A DNA stretch of 23,144 nt, from contig MU602833.1 of assembly GCA_025201865.1 (NCBI GenBank), forward strand, positions 1 through 23,144, given 5' to 3'. The first letter of the stretch is position 1; each line of letters starts with the position of its first letter. Both the position numbers and the translations under genes were made by a program. This document shows positions 1 through 6,835 of this stretch, in pieces. The notes below the pieces were generated by a model. It was not told the DNA's origin, ran no database searches, and saw only the letters and a program-made list of their open reading frames with translations. The stretch comes from Ramicandelaber brevisporus (Eukaryota; Kickxellomycota; Ramicandelaberales; Ramicandelaberaceae).

Positions 1-146
1 CCACACACTGACAGCAGCTTGACAGCTTGTTGACTTGACCGCCCGACATCATTAACCGCGCCACCGTCACTTCGCTTTGACACCGCCGCCACCACACTCA
101 CCACCACACCCAACTCCAATCCACCACACCAACCCAATCCACTGCA
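1..146 (+). promoter_or_regulatory. Upstream region and leader of the peroxiredoxin gene
   Basis: Only 146 bases precede the peroxiredoxin ATG in this window, so the promoter is probably cut by the window edge. From about position 85 the strand is almost free of G and rich in CA/CC (cacc, accaaccc), which suggests an unstructured 5' leader as often seen in strongly expressed fungal genes. No ATG lies upstream of 147. No clear TATA box is visible. Confidence 0.4.
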
Positions 147-809
147 ATGGCTCCACTCCGTCTTGGCAACGTCGCTCCTGATTTCGAGGCGCAGACCACC
201 GCCGGCCCAGTCAAGTTCCACGAGTTCATTGGCGACTCGTGGGCCATCCTGTTCTCGCACCCGGCCGACTTCACTCCAGTCTGCACCACCGAGCTGGGCG
301 AGGTTGCGCGCCTCGAGGACAAGTTTGCCGCGCGCAACGTCAAGGTCATTGGCCTGTCGACCAACGGCCTGAAGGACCACGCCACCTGGGTTGCCGACAT
401 CGAGGAGGTCAACGGCGTCAAGGTCGACTTCCCGATCATTGCCGACGAGGAGCGCAAGGTTGCCGTGCTGTACGACATGCTGGACTCGTTCGAGCACGAC
501 CCAACCAACGTGGTCAACGGCATCCCATTCACCGTGCGCTCGGTGTTCATCATCGACCCGGCCAAGAAGATCCGCCTGATCCTGACGTACCCAGCGTCGT
601 GCGGCCGCAACTTTGACGAGATCATCCGCGCCGTCGACTCGCTGCAGCTGAGCGACAAGTACCCGGTCACCACGCCAGCCAACTGGACGCCAGGCAGCGA
701 CGTCATCATCCACCCCAGCGTCAACAACGAGAAGGCGGCCGAGAAGTTCCCAGGCTTCAAGACCCTCAAGCCGTACCTGCGCACCACCAAGCAGCCATCC
801 TCCGCCTAA
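147..809 (+). CDS. PRDX6: 1-Cys peroxiredoxin (Prx6 type)
   Basis: A 220-residue thiol peroxidase that reduces hydrogen peroxide and organic or phospholipid hydroperoxides. The whole Prx6 architecture is visible. The active-site block HPADFTPVCTTE carries Pro39, Thr43 and the peroxidatic Cys46; the conserved arginine is Arg131 in the strand RSVFIIDP. The GDSW element is at 29-32, and the C-terminal dimerisation region runs from YPASCGRNFDEI (about 148-159) through the TPANW element. Length matches the family (about 220 aa). No targeting peptide or C-terminal peroxisomal signal is seen, so a cytosolic location is inferred. The ATG is the first in the transcript region and follows a G-poor leader. 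Codons are strongly C/G-ending, fitting high expression and the GC-rich block it shares with the MATE gene. One oddity is Cys152, where many homologues have Thr or Val. Confidence 0.95.
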   Translation: MAPLRLGNVAPDFEAQTTAGPVKFHEFIGDSWAILFSHPADFTPVCTTELGEVARLEDKFAARNVKVIGLSTNGLKDHATWVADIEEVNGVKVDFPIIADEERKVAVLYDMLDSFEHDPTNVVNGIPFTVRSVFIIDPAKKIRLILTYPASCGRNFDEIIRAVDSLQLSDKYPVTTPANWTPGSDVIIHPSVNNEKAAEKFPGFKTLKPYLRTTKQPSSA

Positions 810-1040
810 ACCCACCTGCCTGCCTAAAACCACCCCCGTTATTGTTGTTGCTATTGATGCTCTTTCATTTCAATCCATTTTCCACATCGTCTGCCTGTGC
901 GAGATATTGTAACAGATGTGTTGGGAATATATATTGCAATAATCGAGTGGTTGAAAGTGAAGCCAGGAATCAAGCTTATAATTTAAGACCGTCTTGTACG
1001 TGACAATATCCTGGTTATGCGGGCATATCGTGCCTTTGCG
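810..1040. other. 3' flank of the peroxiredoxin gene, no gene seen
   Basis: After the TAA at 807-809 the sequence becomes T-rich and then AT-rich (attgttgttgctatt, then aatatatattgcaataa near 927-942), which looks like a 3' UTR and polyadenylation region. No ORF with signs of coding was found on either strand. Confidence 0.4.
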
Positions 1041-1262
1041 GGGATATCGAGTGTGTTCTGAGAGCTTGAGTGTTGTGTTGGAGTTCGAGCGTGTGCTGAG
1101 AGTTCGAGCATTTACTGAAAGCTCGAGCGCGTGCTGAAAGTCTGCTGGGATATTGTGTCTTTGCTGAGAGTTCGAGCGCATGCTGGGACGTTCTGCTGTT
1201 GCCGAGAGCTCGGGTGTTTGCATGCTGAGAGTTCGAGTGTTTGCCGTCTTCTTGCTGGGACT
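1040..1262. repeat. Degenerate tandem repeat, ~19-20 bp period, core GAGAGTTCGAGCG
   Basis: About nine or ten imperfect copies of a unit close to TGCTGAGAGTTCGAGCGTG follow one another, for example at 1057-1075, 1097-1115 and 1162-1180, with substitutions and small indels. The copies hold no consistent reading frame. ORFs overlapping this stretch translate into repetitive Ser/Thr-rich or Leu/Arg-rich strings and are not considered genes. It is an old, diverged minisatellite in the intergenic space between the peroxiredoxin and the MATE gene. Confidence 0.6.
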
Positions 1263-1299
1263 TGGTACAGAATCTCAGCAAGCAAATGGTACCATTTCT

Positions 1300-1615
1300 A
1301 TGATATCGTGCCTCAGTCTGCCGCATTGCCTGCCTCTCTTTGTTGGACTGTCTGCCTCAGTCAGCTTCATTTCTTGCTCCAGTCAGCTGCATTTTCTTGC
1401 TTCAGTCTATTGGATTGCCTACTCCAGTCTGCCTCGGTCTGCTTCATTATTGCCTCACTCCATGTTCCAGTCTGATTCACATCTTGCTCTGGCCTGCTTC
1501 ACTTTCCTGCCTCAGTTTGCTCCTTTTCCTGCTTCTCTTTGTTTGATATCCTGCTTCAATTTGTGAGAATCCCCGCTTTGCTTCGTTTGACTTTTGCCTC
1601 AATTTGTTTGCTCAC
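1300..1615. repeat. Degenerate pyrimidine-rich repeat, core TTGCCTCAGTCTGCTTCATT
   Basis: A second, different imperfect repeat fills the region just 5' of the MATE start. Units begin with tgcc/tgct and contain cagtctgc or cagtcagc followed by cttcatt; the period is roughly 20-24 bp, with about a dozen copies of declining similarity. The strand is CT-rich throughout, so part of it may also serve as the CT-rich promoter/leader of the MATE gene. The last recognisable unit (tgcctcaatttg, 1595-1606) lies about 20 bp from the MATE ATG. Confidence 0.55.
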
Positions 1616-1626
1616 CAAACCGCGAC

Positions 1627-3537
1627 ATGAACAAACACCCCTTCGGAGAGCGCACAGGCGGCGCCGCTGACGCTGCTGACGCTGCTGACTCAGCGACGGT
1701 AGCACTCCTGCCGCCACCCCTGCCAGCATATGCACGCACCGAGGCAGCCGTGGACGCCGTGGCCGTGGCAGCCGAGGGTTGCAGCGGTAACGAAGACAGC
1801 AACGACTACAACGACAACTGCGACAACTGCGACAACGACTACAACGACCACGACCACAGCGACAGCTACAACCACGACAACAACTACGACAGCAGCGACA
1901 GCGAGAGCCGGAAGTCGACCGTGGCCAGCGAGTCGCTCGCAACGCTGGCGTTTGCCGTGCCGCTCATGTACGTCTCTGGCCTGATTGCGACCTTCGCGGT
2001 TATCACTGTGACGGCGCTCGGACACAGCGGCGGCGGCAGCGACGGCGGCAGTGGCGGTGGCAGCGGCCACACGGATGGGCTGGCTGTGCACGCGCTGGCT
2101 GGCATTGTTGCCACTGTCGCGCTGACCGGCCCGCTGCTCGGCACGGCAACGGCGCTGGAGACGCTGTGCAGCCAGTCGTTCACCGGCGCGCGGCGGCACG
2201 ACCCGCACCTGACCGGCGTGTGGCTGCAGCGCGCGCTGGTCATTGTGACGCTGCTGTTCCTGCTGGTTGAGGCGCTGCTGTGGGACAGCACATGGCTGAT
2301 GACGCTGCTGGTTGCGCGCAAGCACGGCGACGGCAGCAATGGCGACGGCGACGGCAATGGCAGCGGCAATTACAATGGCAGTGGCAGTGGCAACTACAAT
2401 GGCAGTGGCAACTACAATGGCAGTGGCAACTACAATGGCAACTACAACTACAATGGCAGTGACGACGAGCGCCAGGCGGCGATGGTTGCGCGCGCCGTGC
2501 CGTATCTGCGGTGGCACATGCTGTATCTGTACACGACCGTGGTCACCGACTCGGTCAAGCGCTTCCTGTTTGCGCAGGGCATCCGCGCCGCCAGCGTCAT
2601 TGCGCTGTCGATTGGAGTGCCAGTCGGCGCGCTGGGCTGCCACATCCTCGTTGTGCGGCCGGAAACGTCGATCGGGATCACCGGCGTGCCGATTGCGCTG
2701 ATGGCTGCGTATCTCGTGATGCTCGCGGTGATGGTGCTGTACGTGCGCGTCACCGGCTGCGGCCGCGCGAGCTGGGGCGGCTGGTCGCGGCGCGCGCTCG
2801 AGGGCTGGGGCGAGTTTGCGCGGCTCGCGGTGCCGTCGTGCCTGACCGTGACAGCCGAGTTTGCGGCCATGGAGTGCGTTGCGATTGGCGCCACGCGGTT
2901 CGGCACGCTCGCGCTGGCGATCCACCCAATCGCCACGACGTCGCTCAAGCTGTGCGTGAACATGCCGACGCATCCGGTCGGCATCGCCAGCGCTGCGCGC
3001 GTGGGGCACATGCTCGGACACGGCGACGCGCTGCGAGCCCGGCGGGTTGCGTGGGTCGGCGCAGCCATCGGCTCGTCGATCGGGCTGGTCGCGGCCGTGC
3101 TGCTGTACGAGTACCGCCACGCGTTCGCCGCCTACTACAGCAGCAGCGACGAGGTTGTGGCAGCCGCGGTGCATGTGCTGCCGAGCGTGGCGGCGGCGGT
3201 GTTCTTCCTCGGCATGAACACCACGCTGGACGGCATTCTGCGCGGACAGGGCCGCCAGGCGGTCGGCTTCTACTTCAAGCTGGTGGCGTTTGGCGGCTTT
3301 GCGCTGCCGCTCGGCCACCGGCTGGCGTTTGTGCGCGACTGGGGCATTGTCGGGCTGTGGACGGCGTTTGCCGCCGGATGCGCCGCCACCGCCGCGATGC
3401 AGCTTGCGTGGCTGGTGCGGTCGGACTGGCAGCGCGAGGTCGAGCTGTGCAAGCAGCGGCTGGGGCTGGGGCTGGCGGCGCAGTCTGCGCAGTGTGCGGC
3501 TGGCGATGTGTCCGCAGTCGCCGACATTGTCGAGTGA
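1627..3537 (+). CDS. MATE-family multidrug/toxin efflux transporter with low-complexity insertions
   Basis: A 636-residue polytopic membrane protein that probably exports organic cations or toxins by proton or sodium antiport. Family hallmarks include LETLCSQSFTGARR (about 178-190) followed by a leucine-rich helix. In the second half, VPSCLTVTAEFAAMECVAIG is followed by a PxxIAxAARVGxxLGxG-type segment and then GMNTTLDGILRGQGRQ; these are the paired MatE repeats. Two features are unusual. The N-terminal ~98 residues are disordered, including an Asn/Asp/Cys/Tyr-rich acidic run (about 55-95). There are also Gly/Ser inserts in the first loop (about 132-150) and a GNYNGSG repeat at about 234-278. 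Length exceeds the usual 450-550 because of these. The ATG at 1627 was chosen because in-frame sequence upstream has no other ATG before the stop at 1588. Codons are strongly GC-ending. The stop codon sits in the first unit of the downstream repeat. Confidence 0.85.
   Translation: MNKHPFGERTGGAADAADAADSATVALLPPPLPAYARTEAAVDAVAVAAEGCSGNEDSNDYNDNCDNCDNDYNDHDHSDSYNHDNNYDSSDSESRKSTVASESLATLAFAVPLMYVSGLIATFAVITVTALGHSGGGSDGGSGGGSGHTDGLAVHALAGIVATVALTGPLLGTATALETLCSQSFTGARRHDPHLTGVWLQRALVIVTLLFLLVEALLWDSTWLMTLLVARKHGDGSNGDGDGNGSGNYNGSGSGNYNGSGNYNGSGNYNGNYNYNGSDDERQAAMVARAVPYLRWHMLYLYTTVVTDSVKRFLFAQGIRAASVIALSIGVPVGALGCHILVVRPETSIGITGVPIALMAAYLVMLAVMVLYVRVTGCGRASWGGWSRRALEGWGEFARLAVPSCLTVTAEFAAMECVAIGATRFGTLALAIHPIATTSLKLCVNMPTHPVGIASAARVGHMLGHGDALRARRVAWVGAAIGSSIGLVAAVLLYEYRHAFAAYYSSSDEVVAAAVHVLPSVAAAVFFLGMNTTLDGILRGQGRQAVGFYFKLVAFGGFALPLGHRLAFVRDWGIVGLWTAFAAGCAATAAMQLAWLVRSDWQREVELCKQRLGLGLAAQSAQCAAGDVSAVADIVE
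2340..2460 (+). repeat. In-frame 18-bp tandem repeat in the MATE gene
   Basis: The unit ggcagtggcaactacaat, with shorter variants, is repeated several times in frame. It encodes GNYNGSG tracts in a hydrophilic loop between predicted helices of the transporter. Copies are nearly identical, so the expansion is more recent than the degenerate repeats outside the gene, and length polymorphism is likely. Confidence 0.7.
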
Positions 3538-3770
3538 AGTTGGCGAGTGACGCTGTCGAGTGAGTGAAGTTGGCGAGTGAAGTTGGCGAGTGAGTGGGAT
3601 TGTCGAGTATGTGGCTTTGTCGGGTGCGTGGCATTGTCAGCTGTGTGGCATTGTCGAGCCGCGCTGCCGGGTGAGTGATAATGCCGAATGATTTTGCCGA
3701 ATGATTTTGCCGAGTGAGTGGCATTGCCGAGTCACGCAGTCGCTGATATTGCCGAGCGATCGCTGCGGTG
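3520..3770. repeat. Degenerate tandem repeat, ~17 bp period, core GAGTGAGTGGCATTGTC
   Basis: At least ten imperfect units alternate gagtgag(t) with gcattgtc or ttggc, starting inside the last codons of the MATE gene (GACATTGTCGAG then TGA) and running to about 3770. Later copies change to gccgagtg / attttgccga. It codes for nothing convincing. A short perfect 9-bp microrepeat (ctctgcact, three copies) follows at about 3792-3818. Confidence 0.6.
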
Positions 3771-4265
3771 CGTGCCAGTCCCTCTGTATCCTGCACTCTG
3801 CACTCTGCACTCTGCATTCACCCTTCTCGGGTGCTGGCTGCTTCGGTGTGTGTGTGCGTGCGACAATGCCATTTGTGCGCGGTTGATTTGTCGCCTGTCT
3901 TGGCTGGGCTGGTTGTGCGGTCGTGCACTGTCTCACTGCGCTTGTTGTCCACAACGATGGCGATCGACTGCGTCCAGCCTGCGTTCTTGGCCGCCTCTCG
4001 AGCCGCCACTCTGTTCTCTCACTAAACCACTCCTCCTCCCTCCCTGCTATCCACCTCCACTTCCTCATCCACATTCATCCTCGCTCACATTCATTCGCAT
4101 TCATCCACGCTCACTCTTTAATCACCATTCATGCCTGTTTCGCAGTGTACGGTCGGCCGGAGGCGATGCAGGCGATGCGGACGATGCAGGCGACGCAGCT
4201 CGGTGCACTCACTGTGGCCGCTGCACTCGCTGCGGTCGCTGCGGTCGCTGTGGTCGTTCTCTGCG
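3771..4265. other. Intergenic region and 5' leader of seven-TM gene 1
   Basis: No gene is supported here. From about 4025 to 4130 the plus strand is CT-rich with cattcatcc / cgctcac microrepeats, typical of the leaders in this window. An in-frame ATG at 4131 (poor context, T at -3) would add 45 Arg/Cys/Ser-rich codons to the receptor. ATGs at 4166, 4175 and 4184 open another frame that itself encodes a hydrophobic, signal-peptide-like stretch. The 4160-4260 part is built of short repeats (gcgatgcag; ctgcggtcg). Confidence 0.45.
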
Positions 4266-6290
4266 ATGCTGCTGCTAGTCATGTGCCTGCTGCTCGGGTT
4301 GGCCAGCGTCGCCAATGCCAGCATCCGGCTACTCGACGGCAACCGCACATTCACCATGTACGACCTGTACGGCGAGACCGACGTGCGGCCGTACAACTTC
4401 ACCGGGCCGCTTGTCGACACTACATTTGTGGCCGGCAAGTTCTGCACACTGCAGGCGCCGTCGGCCGCACCGGCGCTGGCTGCTGGCGACCGCGGCGTGG
4501 CGCTCCTCGTCGACGCCGCCGACTACGCCGCAGCCGGCTGTCCGACATTCAGCTGGGTGCTCCGCTCGCTGCCACATGACTTTCCCGGCAGCATGGTCCC
4601 GCCGAACCTCACCACCGTCCTCGTGTTTGCCGCCAGCGAAGACAGCTCTGTCCAGTTTGGCAACAAGGAGGTTGAGCCTACCGATGACTATTGGAAGCTT
4701 GTCCCGTCTCGTGTTCAATTGGCGTTGGTTAGCTCTGATGTGGGTAGTACAATTTCGTCACATCTCGATTCCGCAAACCTTAACACCACACGAGTATATA
4801 TCGAACGCGACATTGGACCATGGAACCAATATATTCAATCTACTGGTTACCATGTTGTCACCTATATTATCCGCGCCACCAAATCCGTTCTCATTTTCAC
4901 GTCTATACTGGTTCTTGTTGGAGAATGTCGAGCTGGCTGGCAAATTGGTTGGTTCCGATTCACAGTCTATCTTACCGTCATTGGCTTTTCTACTATGACT
5001 ATTTTCTGTATGCTTCGCTTGCCCATCAGTAACCTTCGTACCGCTGCAATGTTCTCAATTTGGCTGTTTGGTAACACTTCGTTCACATTTGTAATTCTCC
5101 GTCTTGCTCGATTCCTGCATCGTTCACCTGGCCATCGCTATGCTTACTATATACTCTATGGAATCTGTCTGGCCAATGTCATTTTATTTGCCGTCGCAAT
5201 GATTGTGGCGATTGTCGGGTTGTACAGTATTTATCCAGGTGTGCGCCTGACAGGCTACTTTCTGTACACCACCATGGGTTCCATCTTGTTTGTCTTCGAA
5301 GCAGCAGCTGTGGTGTATTGTAATCGCAAATTTGCAATGTTTATCCGCTCATTGTCAGCATCAGCACCGCGTCCTTTGATGCGTTTGCTGTGGTGTGAGT
5401 ACATTGCACTAATTATATTCTGTGTTGGCAGAGTGTTAATTACAGTTGCTCCCATTCTGCTTGCAGTGCATGCCATCAACTCCGTCGTTATGTTCAATCT
5501 GATGACAACAAGTTACCATCTGGGTGAGACAATTTTGCTTTCAGGATTGCTATGGATGCTGTGGTGTCAGCGAAGATTTGCAGAGGAGATGGTGCAGTAT
5601 CATGCAGCATCTACTAACCCCACGATGTCTGTCGACCATCTATTGCCACCATCTCCATTGGAAATGAGATTGGCACCATCGCGGTCTTCACCAGTTGGCG
5701 AACCGCAAAGGTCGACCCCTCAGTCTCAGTCAGCTTCTCAGTCTCGATCAAAGTCTCGATCTGGCTCAAAGTCTCGATCAAGGTCAAGATCAGGATCAGG
5801 ATCAGGATCAGGATCAGGATCAGGATCAAATTCTAGGAGACCTTCGAACACCACTCATCATCATCATCATCACCACGTGGATGCAGATTCGATAAGTTGC
5901 GCAAAGTCGCTGTCACCTTCTGAGCATGGCACTACAATAACAATTAAAGTTGAAGAGTTCATTCCAATGGAAGAGGATGTGTTTGCAGATTCGGCTGAAT
6001 CACAGTATACTGGGTTTATGGAATCAATCAAGAAGAAGTTTAGACAAATGTCGCTTTCAACCACACAAACACATCCCAATCACCACCATCCCAATCACCG
6101 CTTTCAACGGCAGCGATCCTGGGATCTCCATCACCCACGAATATCGGTGGCAGAATGTAGTAGTATGTCAGCGGTTAGAATCGAGCAACAATGGCGAGCT
6201 GAAGCACAGGCTCTGGCCATATTGGAGTTTGGACAAAGTTACCAAACATTTGCTCAGCGCCGAGCTCACTCTGGCCGTCACATCATTTAG
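4266..6290 (+). CDS. Seven-TM receptor-like protein, paralogue 1
   Basis: A 674-residue membrane protein, one of three paralogues in this window. Visible parts are a signal peptide (1-18) and an ectodomain (about 19-195) with MYDLYGE, the glycosylation motif YNFTGPL (43-49), Cys60 and Cys91 conserved as a likely disulfide, DDYW (140-143) and GPWN. Seven hydrophobic segments follow at about 198-219, 230-250, 260-283, 293-320, 329-351, 372-400 and 407-433. A ~240-residue tail carries an Arg-Ser/Gly-Ser repeat, a His run, the shared PMEEDVFA motif and terminal basic-Ser sites. The ectodomain order faintly recalls a protease-associated (PA) domain, which is only an inference. No class A GPCR DRY or NPxxY motif is seen, so receptor activity is inferred from topology. 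The start at 4266 (G at -3) was chosen because it gives a signal peptide of the same kind as the paralogues; ATG 4131 is the in-frame alternative, giving 719 aa. Codon use changes abruptly near 4680. Confidence 0.8.
   Translation: MLLLVMCLLLGLASVANASIRLLDGNRTFTMYDLYGETDVRPYNFTGPLVDTTFVAGKFCTLQAPSAAPALAAGDRGVALLVDAADYAAAGCPTFSWVLRSLPHDFPGSMVPPNLTTVLVFAASEDSSVQFGNKEVEPTDDYWKLVPSRVQLALVSSDVGSTISSHLDSANLNTTRVYIERDIGPWNQYIQSTGYHVVTYIIRATKSVLIFTSILVLVGECRAGWQIGWFRFTVYLTVIGFSTMTIFCMLRLPISNLRTAAMFSIWLFGNTSFTFVILRLARFLHRSPGHRYAYYILYGICLANVILFAVAMIVAIVGLYSIYPGVRLTGYFLYTTMGSILFVFEAAAVVYCNRKFAMFIRSLSASAPRPLMRLLWCEYIALIIFCVGRVLITVAPILLAVHAINSVVMFNLMTTSYHLGETILLSGLLWMLWCQRRFAEEMVQYHAASTNPTMSVDHLLPPSPLEMRLAPSRSSPVGEPQRSTPQSQSASQSRSKSRSGSKSRSRSRSGSGSGSGSGSGSNSRRPSNTTHHHHHHHVDADSISCAKSLSPSEHGTTITIKVEEFIPMEEDVFADSAESQYTGFMESIKKKFRQMSLSTTQTHPNHHHPNHRFQRQRSWDLHHPRISVAECSSMSAVRIEQQWRAEAQALAILEFGQSYQTFAQRRAHSGRHII
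5745..5832 (+). repeat. Hexanucleotide repeat (GGATCA)n in the receptor 1 tail
   Basis: An imperfect run of tctcgatca / tctggctca passes into seven or so near-perfect ggatca copies, encoding alternating Arg-Ser and then Gly-Ser dipeptides in the cytosolic tail. A short (cat)n tract encoding seven His follows at about 5856-5876. Confidence 0.8.
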
Positions 6291-6581
6291 ATGCACCTGT
6301 CCTTTCATTTTTTTTTTGATCCACGCTGTTTTGTAACTGAGCTTGGACCACCAGCAAGCAGCACGTGGACTGTCTCCTTACGTAACTGTCATTCGCACCC
6401 ATCTCCGGCTCTTGAGGGGGCTTGGTTACACAAATCCTTCCATCCACTTTCACTTATAACATATTGTGTTGCCGCTTCTCCCAACTGTTGTCGAACAAAT
6501 AGCACACCTCCGTTCACTCACTCAAGCCTACTTCCTCTTCACTCTTCCTCGCTCTCTCCTGCTTCTTCAAGCTTCGTAACA
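6291..6581 (+). promoter_or_regulatory. Motif-rich promoter and CT-rich leader of the 37-codon peptide gene
   Basis: In order, this 291-bp stretch holds a 10-T tract (about 6308-6317), a palindromic E-box CACGTG (6362-6367), a palindromic bZIP-type site TTACGTAA (6378-6385), a stress-response-like AGGGG (6415-6419), a TATA-like TATAAC (6455-6460), and then a strongly CT-rich leader up to the ATG at 6582. No ATG lies between the TATA-like element and 6582. Motif names come from known fungal factor families; binding is inferred, not shown. Confidence 0.5.
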
Positions 6582-6695
6582 ATGAAGGTCATTAGCATCG
6601 TCTGCCTGCTTTCCACTCTTGCTCTCGCAGTTGCTGCGGACAGCTCTGACACCCACCCAATCGCAGATACTCCACCCCACTACTGGCCGTTGTAA
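6582..6695 (+). CDS. Very small secreted peptide precursor (37 aa)
   Basis: A 37-codon ORF with a textbook signal peptide: Lys2, a hydrophobic core ISIVCLLSTLALAV, and a likely cleavage after Ala-Ala at about residue 19. This leaves an 18-residue product, DSSDTHPIADTPPHYWPL, rich in Pro and aromatic residues, with no Cys and no dibasic site. The ATG has A at -3, follows a CT-rich leader and is the first ATG after a TATA-like element, which supports it as a true gene despite its size. I do not recognise the family. Its place directly downstream of seven-TM gene 1 raises the possibility of a signalling peptide. An alternative is a spliced gene: GT at 6692 to AG at 6760 would form a 69-nt intron with a TTAAC-like branch site, but the added residues would be antisense to the next gene's end and look unnatural. 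Confidence 0.55.
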   Translation: MKVISIVCLLSTLALAVAADSSDTHPIADTPPHYWPL

Positions 6696-6835
6696 ATTAA
6701 ATCTATGTAGAAAGACACCAGTAAATATACTTAAAGATCATTAATTAACTTGCTGCTTAGGGGTTTATCTTTAAGAGTGTCGGCGTTATCATCTTTGCTA
6801 AAGGGGGATCCTGAAAGAAAAAAGATGATTAATTA
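6696..6835. other. Short AT-rich region between convergent genes
   Basis: These 140 bases separate the stop of the small peptide gene from the stop of the minus-strand solenoid gene. The sequence is AT-rich (aaattaaatctatg, aaatatacttaaag, cattaattaac) and presumably carries both polyadenylation regions. No ORF is supported. Confidence 0.4.

Noticed and set aside
1131-1566. Leu/Cys/Ser-rich ORFs with apparent hydrophobic segments at 1131-1566
   Set aside because: They are translations of the CT-rich degenerate repeat in three frames; hydrophobicity follows from base composition.
1040-1615. Possible CRISPR array
   Set aside because: Copies are directly adjacent without unique spacers of constant length, highly degenerate, and the window is eukaryotic.
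1690-3318. 542-codon ORF on the minus strand opposite the MATE gene
   Set aside because: It is Arg/His/Val-rich with repeated Val-Val-Ala strings that are the reverse complement of the MATE low-complexity parts. GC-rich, C/G-ending codons on the plus strand create long open antisense frames. No domain is visible.
2511-3563. 350-codon plus-strand ORF overlapping MATE in another frame
   Set aside because: Arg/Ala/Gly-rich shadow frame; the MATE frame carries the recognisable family motifs.
3637-4074. 145-codon minus-strand ORF between MATE and seven-TM gene 1
   Set aside because: It reads through the ctctgcact microrepeat (giving ECRVQSAECR strings) and the degenerate repeat; no coding character.
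4131-4265. N-terminal extension of seven-TM gene 1 from ATG 4131
   Set aside because: The 45 added residues are Arg/Cys/Ser-rich translation of short repeats, absent from both paralogues, and would bury the signal peptide; T at -3 is a poor context. Not excluded.
6692-6760. Possible 69-nt intron (GTAAAT to TTAG) in the small peptide gene
   Set aside because: The continued frame is antisense to the solenoid gene's C-terminus and lacks natural composition, and no other gene here needs an intron. It stays a weak alternative.
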